This document shows positions 1-12,400 of a stretch of 64,000 bases of DNA, in pieces (position 1 is the stretch's first letter; every line of letters starts with the position of its first letter). The translations under genes and the position numbers were made by a program. Origin of the DNA: Antedon bifida (taxonomy: Eukaryota > Echinodermata > Crinoidea > Comatulida > Antedonidae). The notes beneath the pieces were generated by a model. The model saw only the letters and a list, made by a program, of their open reading frames with translations. It made no database searches and was not told the DNA's origin. The DNA is taken from positions 11,162,501 through 11,226,500 of the forward strand of contig OY727094.1 in the NCBI GenBank assembly GCA_963402885.1, read 5' to 3'.

Positions 1-138
1 GGTTTATCCACCAATGACTAAACGAAGAGGGTTGAGTGTACAAGTTTCAACATGCAGCATTAACTAAATCAGTAACGTTATTTAAAATATTGTAATGAGA
101 TTTCTGATTTACATTCATATTGTTTCACTAGTATCTAT

Positions 139-471
139 TCAGTTGCTTTGGTCTTTTTTATTTTCTTTTTTGGTCTCCTCTTTAACTTCTCCTGGTGCCG
201 AGTCACCATTGACTTGTTCACTCGGCGTGGCATCGCCATTGAGCTTTTCGGCGGCAGCTTCACCAGCTTTATCTTCTTCGATGACCGAATTTCCGTTTGG
301 CAAAGATGTAGATGGTGTTTCTGACTCAGTTCGTTTTTTCTTGTTTACAAAATGGTGGCTAATCATTGCAGCACACATACCTATTTCACCACCTAACACT
401 GCAGCCAGGACGACCTCTGCAAATGCTTCTCTACTTTTCTCTTCCGGGAGGTCAATAATCTGAAGACATGC
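139..471 (-). CDS. HMGCR: HMG-CoA reductase homologue, terminal coding exon
   Basis: Acceptor tttttatag| then ACLQIIDLPEEKSREAFAEV, matching the family ACLQML...LARIV block, then GGEIGMCAAMISHHFV with the catalytic His. After NKKKR comes a 60-residue low-complexity tail rich in Glu, Lys, Gly and Asn with an internal near-repeat (NGDATPSEQ / NGDSAPGEV). Stop at 139-141. The tail is not part of the usual fold. Confidence 0.92.
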   Translation of the reverse strand, partial: ACLQIIDLPEEKSREAFAEVVLAAVLGGEIGMCAAMISHHFVNKKKRTESETPSTSLPNGNSVIEEDKAGEAAAEKLNGDATPSEQVNGDSAPGEVKEETKKENKKDQSN

Positions 472-3400
472 CTATAAAAAAATATTTTTTGTAATCGTTA
501 TGTTAATTCAGTGGAAGGTACTAGTTAAGTAGATAGTGGCGACCTCCTGTTTTTACGATATGCCATGCGACTACCATGCTATTTAATCGTCTAACATACA
601 TTTTGCGCATGCTCATAATGCTTCTGAGCGCCCACATGGTATTCTAACTGGACAGCTGCGTACTGTATTCGAGTGGCACGTCATGAAAAACACAAATTAA
701 CATTTTTGCATATTGCTGTGATAGCAAACAGTTTATATCCCCGCTACTAACTTTGCTGATATTGGTTTGATTTAGCCGTATTTCTAAAATATCGAATCCA
801 ACGAATAGCTGTTATTTCAAAATATGTTGTCCAAATATGAACCTCGTAACCTATAGGGAATCTGGTATATTATATATCGTATATTTTGCCAATGACTCAG
901 CAGTATCAATTCCAGCAGTTCAGGAAATGCATATAATATGAACGTCTTAAATCTTTACTATATAAATAACTTGATGGTTATTAATTATCTTCCTGGAATC
1001 TACTTTTCTGATTGTCCTTGGAAATTACTTCAAACGCCAAAGATTATGATATCTATGATTTGCATTAGTTAAAGAAGATCCAAGATTATAGCGTGACATT
1101 TAATATAGGCCACTGTATGTTGAAACATTTCAATAAATTAATTCTTTCTAGTGGAAAATTATTTTGTATTACAGGATTCTTTGCAGCATTAAAGCAGCCC
1201 TCGAATTCTCACGTTAAGATAAGTTTAGTATTACAGTACCACTAGTATACCAGAACGTACGTATCACGAATTCCACCAATCACAAACGAATGATCATCAA
1301 ACTGTCGCCTGTGATTGGCCAAATTACTTGGGTTGTGTGTACGTCATTGTTTTGCGTCTTAGGCGTGGATATCAATATGTTTTCCACTTTGTCTATTGAT
1401 GTTTTGGGAACAGTGTCCTCACGGCCCTTATTATGTACAGATGAAGCCCCCATTAATGGACAGGTTTTGGAAACAGTGTCCTCACGGCCCTTATTATGTA
1501 CAGATGAAGCCCCCATTAATGGACAGGTTTTCACTTTACCTGTTGATGTTTTGGGAACAGTGTCCTCACGGCCCTTATTATGTACAGATGAAGCCCCCAT
1601 TAATGGACAGGTTTTCTAAAAATGTATTCACTTTACCTGTTGGCTTGGTAGCTTGGTTCCTCCTCCAGTTGTCCCAATCATCAGCGATGGCAGAGTAACA
1701 ATAACTCGAAGGTCACCGTTCTTGGTTAGCTTCATATCAGAGATCCCGACGTGTGATTCAACTACGGCGGCCGCATCCAGTCCACTGGCAACCAGTATTG
1801 CTGCGATCACCCTGGCAGATTGGTATGTCGAGCCTTCGAGATGAATGTTTGAAGAAACTGTATGTGAGGGCGCTTTGGAAGATGAGAAGCCCAAAACTAA
1901 GAACCAACGTTAGTAATAGCTTTGCGGTAAAATGTTAGTAAAACGTAAACCACCAAAATAAATAAAATTGTAAAAATAAATTAAAGAAGCGGATTTTCCT
2001 ACATTTCCGTTTTTAAATTAGTAGCATTATTTCCCGATATAATGGACAAATACAGATAATTGTTGATTTTTCCGAATTGTAAAGGCACTATTACAATTTT
2101 AGATAGGCCTATGATGTATAATATTCAAAATGGTTAACCCTGAAATAAGTCGATCTGAATGTAAATGGCTGCCAACTAAGTTTAAGTATTGGTGTTCCAT
2201 TTGAAAGCCTGCTTATCTTCCAACGTATCAGGGACAAGGTAATACTACTGATGTATGCCTATCTCTCAAATCTTACATACGACAACATGTTTACTGTATC
2301 ATAGACCAATTCGGTAATACAGTATCTCATGTGTATCACATGTGGTGAGGTTAAGGATCAGTTTATGGCCTCTGATACTAGGCTACATGCTGTATTACAT
2401 ATTTTTTTTAATACTGCGAAATCTAGATATCGGATGGAATCCGCCACTTTAAAATTTATTCAGATTTGTTATTAGCAGCAAACATAAAAGTTGACAATAA
2501 ACAAAACTTTAGTTATTAATTGCAATGCAAATAAAATGTACTATCCTGTTAGATCATCTAAAATAGATCAAATATAATTTGTTAGTATTCCCAGCATCTA
2601 AAGTCAAGGTGTATGAATCACCTTTCATTTTTCACATAGTAACATCGTTATTCATCTTGTTGACATAAATATGATGGTTATAACATTTGGGACAATCGGA
2701 TACGAGTATAACTAATGACTCATATTACTCTGGATAATGCTAAATAAATTGAAAACTGTTGTTAACTAAATGTTATTGTATGTCATAATACCGAGGGAGA
2801 AAATTAAGAACGCACGATTTGCAAGAAAATCACGCTTTTCAAATAGACATCCTAATATAATATAAGTAAATCGATTTTAATATCCTACTAAGATAACATA
2901 CCTAGATGAGTTCATTGCGTTATTACGGACCTGAATAAGGTCACGTTTTCAATGACGGACCTAGATAAGGCCATGTTGATAATACTGGATCTAGATTGTT
3001 ACGCATAGTGTTATTTATTGACATGAATGTGCGAGTGGTGCTTGTGTTACGTTAAGTACTAAAACGCAGGGCGAGTAGGTGCACTGGCTATCATAATGCA
3101 CATTACTATATCGTACCTAGGCCTACCTTATTCTTCAGAAAGTCTTAATTCTGACGGAAGACATGTGGACAATCCAGTAAACAAAATAAACCCCTCCATT
3201 ACACCATTAACAAGATTTATATTAAATGTGGCGGTATAGTCACATTATAAATAGTACAAATTTCGGGTTTGTTAAACAGAGCATTTTTAATCGATATCTC
3301 TCGATGCAATACACCCATGTGACTCATTGTACCAGACGAAGGATTAAAAGTTTCAATCGGTTCAACGCCGCGGCAATTGGTTCAACGCGGCGGCCAATGA

Positions 3401-6400
3401 TCATCTTCTACAGAGATTAGTGTTTTATAACTTTATCAATTATTCCTGAGCCTATAAATATGTGCATAGACAGTGCATGAGTAATAAATCAGTTAAGTAA
3501 TAATGAAATCATACCACAGGGGAATTAAGAGGAAAGGAACCAAAACAAAGAGAAAGTCGGAATAGATAGCATGCGAAATTGCAGATCATGCTACATTGAT
3601 CATAATGTCATCATGTAAGAAAGATAAGTCTAGATTAAATAAATGGCATCAATGATTTAATAACATAATGATCCCATAGTAAACTAGTAATCTGACGGTA
3701 TAAAAAAGCCAATGAAATTATGCTAACTAAAGAGGGCGGTATACTTAGTAAACAGCTTATTTTATACTGCCGAACTTTGGATAAAATAATAGATTTCTTT
3801 CTGAGGTTAAAATAAGCGTCAGTCATACCATTAGCCCACCACCACTACCAATGACAAGATAAGACACTCGCTTATATCTGTATACCTATTTATTTATGAT
3901 ACTAAAATGAGTAGCCTAAATTTACGCCCCTGCACTATTAGAAAAAGTCGAATAACAAAAAAACCCGGATGCACTCACGGGAAGAAAGATGTATTCTTGA
4001 CATGAAATGGGCCAATGGTTGTCTAAAGGCATGACAATGCCAATGTATTATATTGTCAGTATAGAATCTTTGCCAATACGATTCGATTACGCATACGTTT
4101 GAATTAAACGGATTAAGTAATCAAACTCTTTGAAAGAAATTATTATAGAAAATCACATACCTGCGGTATGAGAGATTAGTTGCCATGTCCTCGACTCTCT
4201 TGAAAAAGACGCCAACTTCTCGGCTGCAATTGTAAAGATAACAACAATTGTATAAATGATTCAATCTATATTTCGATGAAAAATGGCTACCTAAACGCTG
4301 CCAAATTATTCTGCTGATTAGAATTGATTATGGCGCAATCAAGATCGTTTACAATAACGGAAGCCATTTTGAGTTTCATAATAAAATGCACGAACTTTCA
4401 ATAATTTGCGCCTCAAAGCTTGAATGCCCATTGCAATACACATGTAGAGCATAATAATAATTAGTTAACTCTTATAACTTTCTATGTTGAGATCTATTCA
4501 AAATGTTTAACTTGGTCTATGCCTAAGCTTCCAGTGCCCATGGAGCGCAATTACCGCAATATCTTTGTCCAGTATCATCAGCAAATTCTGTAAAACAGTG
4601 CATAACATGCGACGTCTGTATCATAGTCTACAGACGTAGCATAACATTACAATTGATATATGGACCTGCATGGTGACACTGCATTACATAATTTGGACAA
4701 AAGTATGCCATATGTGCAGGACTAAAGAAATCGAGTGTGTATTGAAGGTGTCTCAACATTTATAAATATATTATACAATAACCACAATGTAGATACTATT
4801 ACAGAGTACGAGGACTAACAAGTGTTCCCAGGGGTCGACTTCCATGCAAATAATATAATTTGCTTATAACTTCTTCACAGAAGTTAAATTGATGAAAATT
4901 ACAGTGTTTCCTGATGCAGCGATGACCTTCTCTTACGCAATTATATATGAACTGATAGAAAGAAAACTAATCTCATAGACTTGTTGCCATTTTAGTAAAC
5001 ACACTTAATAATGGGTTTTCTATTTCAAAATCGAAATAGAACGTCGACTTAATTGACATTTATTTTAAATGTCAAATACAAAATGATAAGTTATAATAAA
5101 CCATGCATAGGCGTAATGACCATTACATTTTGTTTATGTAACTTTTGGGTGACATAAGACAATCATAATCTCTTAATTTACTAAAATAATGTTAGTGCAG
5201 TACATGATATAAATATGTGTAATCACAAAGTTACAAACGTATGTAGGCCTACACAATAAGTGACAAATCATATAAAAATTCCGTAGTAAGAAATGTTGGA
5301 TAACAAATAATTACTTATTTGGTTTCACTTACCTGACACGTGTAGTATCTCTTCTACCTTCTCCTTTGGGCAAACGACTTCTCCAGTTACATATACACCA
5401 CGTCCGTCTATCATCAGACTAGTTGCCGCTTGTCTGTTCCTAGCAAGTCCGACGTCAAGGTCCCAGCTACTCGGTTGGACGGGTGCTTCTTTTAAGATTG
5501 ACTCCATAGCTTCCTTTGTAGCATAAGTAGAGATATTCTGACCAACTGCTTCTCCAGTATCGAAGTACCAACGAGAGTACACACAGTTGCCATGCACAGA
5601 GTGTTCGAGTTTGACCAGAACAGCCTCTTCAACAACGGCAATTGCATTGGTTTTGACAGACTCAAATGTGGCTGGTAGGCCTAGCCATTCATTAAACTTC
5701 ACAGCTAAACGAATACTTTCAAAGTGGAAGATCGGCGCACTCTGGACTTGTTTCTTGATGACTACTGACTCAACACCACCGCACATATTGATCAACTGAC
5801 ATCCTCTGTTGCAGGTTCCGACTAAAGACGTTTCTGTTGTTGCCAATGGGACTGTGTATTTTCCATTTGCATGACTACCGTTAACTTGTACCTGAACTGC
5901 CCCTACTGGAACTTTCACCGTGCCAATGTAATTTTCGATGTTACTTTTGAAGGTGTTGGAATCGTCTTTTTCGTTTAGAGCATCAAGATTGACTTTGCTC
6001 AGAATGGATGCTTCTATATATTCCTTCCGGGTCTCTACTTCAGATGGGGTCTGTGTTTGCCTAAAACAAATAATAGTAACTTTTATTTAACTTGTAGGTC
6101 TAAGTTCAAAGCTTATTTAAATAGCAATTATAAATACAAATTGTGTATAAGCATGTTCCGATTCACGTTTCTTAAATACACATGATATATTGGTTGTTTA
6201 ATTAATAATTGTACTTTTTTATCTTCCTTTACCGTCTACTGCATTAAAACTAACATCACTCCATCACGCAACCGATTCAACATCAAATCAATATTAGGAC
6301 GTCTTTCGCAGGACGAGAAAGGGTGTTACGTCTTAAAGGCCTACACCACTGTTATGGGATTACGAAGTGGTATGCCTAAATAACAGTTACGAATACGAAT

Positions 6401-9400
6401 AGAACTTTATTGCAATCAAACGAAAGATTGAAGTTTAACAAAAGCGTTTCACTCAGAAAAATAAAATGCAATATACAAATATAAAAGACATTCAGAAATG
6501 TAGAACATACAATCAAAACATTAAAACAAAATTACAATTAAAAATCACTTATTATAAAAACAATAAATATAAAATTCAAATTGAATTGTTCTACAACAAT
6601 ACACGATTGTACATAATTTCGTTTTTGGGGTTAACATAAAACAGTCGTGACCTGTCAAATCAAGCGCTTTCCCAGCAAAAATATAATGTATATTATTTAA
6701 TTCGATGTCTAGGCCTATTTAACAAGATGGCCGGCTCTAAATTTATAAAACTACAGGAACACATTTTATTACTGCACATGAACTCTATCACGATAAACAT
6801 TTCCTTTTAACAGTAACTGACATTTAGATTTTCTATATGCTTCCTTTACACATTCGGACTACTGTCGATGATAGGCCTACAGTAGACCATTCAAAATCAC
6901 GTGGTAGATATATTAGATCTACCACGTGATTTGGAAAGAATATGTGTTAACTTCTAATACTAGTTTCTTTTTATGTTTTCAAAATGACTGTAATTTGATT
7001 CTTCAGAAGTTAGTTTTACTTGTATACCTTTAGTTTGATTTGTACATTTGAATGTCATTGAATTAACTGCAAAATGTTAAAATGTGTACATTTTCACAGG
7101 TCCACGCTATACTATTTTATTGTAAATGGGTGAAAATGTCACTCGTTGTTTAGAGTGAAACTTTTGAATGATTTTAAAGAGTGGTATTAGAATCACTTTT
7201 GAAAGAGTGAAAACCACTCTTTGAAAACAGTTGAGCGATTCACTCTTTTCAAAGAGTGGTTTCAGTCTTTTAATAGTGGTCTTTACTATCACTCTTAAAA
7301 AGAGTGACTATAGTTACTCTAAAAGAGTGGGTTTCACTCCTTTACATTAAGAGAGTAGGAGTTCATGTGGGAGGGTTTCTTAGTGTGGTACCATGAGGCA
7401 TAGGAAAAAAGTTTTTCTTGACTTCGTCTCTTAGATATAACAAGAACTTATTGTTTGTTTATTGTTTGTTTGTTTATTTTTATACTGGGCGACCTCTTCA
7501 GTCAAAGACTGGTCGATAAAAAATAATTGAAATATGTTACGGCGCACCACTCGATCGACTACGCATCGAGTCGAGTGAAACGTCATCTGCGCAAGCTAAA
7601 CTGTTCAGTTACACGTGGCTACCATCAACAGCGATCACATCGGTTAGAGCCTAATGCCTATTTTGACAACTCTAAAAACAGGGTAAAGTGAACATTTCTC
7701 TATTTTGGCGCAATTCAAATATACTGTAGTTATAATATCATTTCGAGGTCCATTCGTTTTATTTATTTAGGCGTCAACGCCATGACTATATTAAATAAGA
7801 GTGGACTAAAAAATACATAAATATAATAAAATACAAATCTCAATACCAAGAAATCAGTTATTGATTTATTTCATTCAATTGAAATCAGGAAAACACCACA
7901 TAAGAGGGATACTTAAAATAGACTGTTAGATCTGTATGATACTGAATAGTATTGTACACATTTATATCACTATTCTTATTCTTGCATATAAATGCTTAAG
8001 TATAATCTATTTAAAATGTAAACTTAAATAAGAATCAAAACAATTAGGGCATTGTATTGAAGTGGTCCTCTACAACATACTCCTACATGTTAAGTCCCGC
8101 GCATCTGGCGTGATTCTTACACACCTAAAATCTGACGCTTTTTCATAATATAATCTCAAGTTTTTTGTTGTTTTTTTTTTCAAATTACTTGAAAACTTCA
8201 GAATCCTAGGCGATAACAACAACGTCAATAATGTTGACGAGTATGTACTGAATTAGGGAAATTTCACAGCAGGACGTTTTGACCCTGTCGGCCGGCACGA
8301 AACAATGATTATTGAGGGTTAGGGGCAAAGTCATAATTTGGAAATCTCAAGCCAGCAGCTACCTAGCCTCAAACTGTTGATATATGTATGCTGCATAAAC
8401 CTAAACTGAAACAATAACTTTAGTTACAAATAGTTCAATTATATCATTTTTAGTTTGTGAATGATGTGTATTTTTAAAATGTTTTGTGTATTGTCAATCA
8501 ATCATTATATGAAATCATTTATTTCGGAAACGTAAAGTAAATCACATCCTAGAATGACTGTACATCCTCATGAGGCAGGATTTATATAAATAGTATGTAG
8601 GTCTTTGCCTTCCGCATAATTGTGTACATTGTGTTTGTGTTATGGATGATACATTGCCCTTATGCTAACACTAATGACTACTGAATTGCTACTAAACGTT
8701 AAATATATTACCCCATGGGTAAGGTATTTCTTATCTATACCCTGAGAGTGTGAGGTCATTGTGATGGATGGTACACACACACCCTGACCTGAGGTGAAGA
8801 CAGTTATGATTGATTATCTTCTCTTCTAAAGTGTGCGAGGTCGTCATGGCGGATATGGTAAGCACAAACTGTGTCCTAATCTAACTCGATACTTTCCCGA
8901 AGTCTCTTTTTGATGCTGTTAGTATTACGAGCGCCACCAGTCAGCGTTTTGATTCTCGTCTGTAAACGCAATGTGTGCCAAAATGTTTACACTAGGCGAA
9001 TTTGTTTGCGTGAATCGAAAGCGTCGCCTTATATACGCATACGTATTCATGTTTCCACCTTCCAAATCCCTCTCTATGCGACGAATTCTAGGTCCTTGAA
9101 TTTTTCGCTTTAAATTGTTTCTACTTTTTGCGAAGCGGAAAATTGCGCAACCAATCAGAGCTCAGGAAATGAGCTATGACGCGTTTATGAGCACTCATGA
9201 ATGCGAATCTAAAGGCTATCTTTTCTGATTTTCAAGGAAAAAAATGTTTATTTTGATTTGATGAACATTGAAATCGCAGCTAATCGCTGTTGTGGAAAAG
9301 GGTTGCGCGATATTTATTTCTGCGAAGAAACGTTGGATTTGCGCGCGCGAACAAATTCGCCTAGTGTTCCTTTGTTTGAAGATGTTGCTCGATGGTGAGT

Positions 9401-12400
9401 GTGTGAGGTCATTAAGGATGGATGATCTACACATCCTGAATGTGTGTTATGATGAATGAACACACATAATTTACTTATTGTTGATGGTGTAGTATCGTCC
9501 ACTTTACTTGTTTAGGCATAATAATGCTTTACATGCCATACCTTTCGTCAAAACTTTTAAACGTGAAACATGGCTTTGAGGAAATTATTGTGGTTTAATG
9601 ATAGGCAATAAACTGTCACTCTCTATTGATAAAACTATAAACACATTTTAACTAGGTGAATAATTTCATAATCGTTTTAGGCACACTTTGCCCGCCATAG
9701 CTTCAGTTAAAACTTCAAAAGAAACATCGCTTTGAGGCAATAATTATCGTGTAAAGCATAGGCAATAAATTGTAACTATCTATTGATAAACTATAAACAC
9801 AATTGAATTAGCTGAATACTTTCATAATCGTTTAATACGTCGTATTATATAGAATCTCTATCCCTGTCATACTTGAAATTCCTCACCAGAATATTTTTAC
9901 AAGGTCAGTCACTGTCAAAAGGCACTCGTAGGAAATATAGTACAAAGGAATATAATACTACACCCACCCATCATCGCCTACATAACTGGATCATAAATCA
10001 ATAGAACTTACACACACTGTTATACCTACACAATTTGTTGGATTATCGATACTGGAATTTTTTGTTTCCATTTCTATAGTAAACATTCCATTAAAAGAAG
10101 TGATTATTATAAACAGTACAATGTCACATGGTAATTTGGTTCCAGTAGAAGAACCTTTTAACAGTTACGAACTCGAAAGTCAACGATTGATGATTGCCAA
10201 TTTGGGGCTCAAACTAAATCATTGTTTGTCCCAATACATCGGATTTTACAAACAAAACGAGTTCGTATGTCGTCAAAACTCCGATCTATCTTCACGTGTT
10301 TCAGAAATACATCCGCTACAACGTTATACCACAATGTTTGAATGTAAAAAGTTTGTTCTATCAATTGATAGCTACTGTATCGATAGATATCACAAATTGT
10401 TGCTATTCGAACAATGATACATTTTGAGAACCTATTTGGTATTGTTGCCACAGCTATTGATTGTATTTTTGGAAATGAAATAATACAATTAAAAAAAAAA
10501 GGTATTTAATTAAATTAATGTTATTTTTGTTACTGTAAATTGCGTCGGATTATGATCTGTATTCATCTGTTTATATTTAAGTACTGCAATGACATTGGTA
10601 TAAAGGTAGGCCTATAATAATTATGCAGATAATTACACACAATTAATAATGAGGAAAGGGCTTTTTTAACATTTGTTATTGTTAAGGAATTCTTTACCTT
10701 AATAAAGACTTTAATGCAAAATCGGCAATCTATTCATTGGACGAGAAATACTTTACTAGTTTTCTGGACTCAAGTAATTAATGCTAAATAAAATCTAAAC
10801 TAATATGATTATTTAGACCTAATGCGGTCTAGAAGCCACCTGTGGATGGGCCCCAATCGAATACTCACAGGAGAATACTGCACATTCCATTGATCGACGT
10901 TTTAATGGAAAGATCGTATGCATGACGGAATGTGGGTCATAAACATTCGCACATATTATATGAGCTAGAAAATTGACCCAGTATACTTGCGTGGTTCGTG
11001 GGGAAGAAATGAAATAACAAACACAACCTGTGTCCCCATAATAGTTCATAAAAAACTTAAAAAAAAAAAAATAATCGGTATAAACGCCAGGCTATTGATC
11101 TGTAGTTCCCCGGGTGTAGGTCCCACTCGAGAATTAGCCTACTTACGTATAAACAGGTGTATAAATACAAAATTACGCCAGAGTATAGATCTGACCAATT
11201 TTACTCAACTATTTTATACAAAGCTACTCCACAGTAATAAATTATTATACGAATAAAATATTTAGTTTATACAAAAAGTTTGGTTCTTATAATAAGTTTC
11301 GAATGATTCATTCTTCTTCATTTTTGTAATTATTTACATTACAAAGATTATTTAAGAAGACGACAATATCGTCATATAAATTGACAACAATTATATAGGT
11401 TACGTACGAAGATTGCTGAAAAAAGCATTGGAAATAGGGTGAATTTGGAGGACCATTTGATTTAAGCAAGGCTATCATTGCCTTGGTTCAAATAAACAAA
11501 AAATGATCAATGAAATAGATAGTATATATACCTAGCAATACCTTAATAGTTTTTACCTATAAATTATTTAAAATAATATCACAATATTCATAGACAGTTT
11601 CCAAACAGGCGTTTAATTCATTGAAATGGTTTAAGTTTTACGGAATTTAACATTTTTACTTAAAAGATAAGATTATGAAAACAATAATAACAATAATCAG
11701 TTAAAATGACAGGTACGACGGTAATAAAGCGCCTGTTATACTATATAATGCAATATGCCTCATATTAATACAGTACCTGAAGGTCATGTCATGCAGAAAT
11801 ATGACCCATGAAGCGCTCATTCATTGCACTTTAAATTATCTGAAAGACAACACGCCTCTGTATCATACCCCTGCTGAAGTATGCCCAGAACTCTACATTA
11901 AATACTTTATAACATATGACCTAATTTTCCCACGCTAAACTGGCCTTAGAGGAAAATACCGGAGCAGAAAGTGGTAATAAATATTCCAATGTTTAAACGT
12001 TCAACAAATAGTAGTTGATCAGGAGGTTTGATCAAGGAATTTGGAAAAGACCTTACAATTTAGATAAGATACTAAAAGGTAAGGCCTCTCGATATCAACA
12101 GGTTACCGTCCAGAAACATGCGGCGCACACAGTGCGCAAATAACTATAGTGTGTCAACAAACATTATGTAACGAAATTTTGTAATAAGGCCTCAATTTGT
12201 TCTCCAAGAATTTTCTCTTTTCTTAAAAATGTTTATGATTCATTATTTATGAAACACTCATCGGGTTATTTCATTAAAAGGGCATTGCTCCGTACAATAC
12301 AGGTCATGTGACTTTTTAAGATGATTAATTCGTCACAATCTTAAAATACATATGTAACAAAATCTTTTAGATTTTTTTTTTATACTTTTCTGTGTCACAA

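Larger units (their letters stand above)
1897..5332 (-). other. HMGCR-homologue intron 2
   Basis: 3.4 kb phase-1 GT-AG intron. It contains the exon-pair candidate at 4161-4367. Elsewhere I see AT-rich sequence and a short GGTTCAACGCCGCGG / GGTTCAACGCGGCGG pair near 3358-3392. Confidence 0.7.

Noticed and set aside
95-463. 122-residue plus-strand ORF at the left edge
   Set aside because: It is antisense to the terminal exon of the HMG-CoA reductase homologue, whose family motifs fix the minus strand as coding.
5587-5799. Plus-strand ORF within HMGCR-homologue exon 2
   Set aside because: Antisense shadow of a well-supported exon.
8846-8857. Possible plus-strand first exon ATGGCGGATATG|gtaagc
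   Set aside because: It falls inside a short repeat (GTGTGAGGTCAT-type) that recurs at 8743 and 9396, and its phase does not match the exon-like ORF at 10080.
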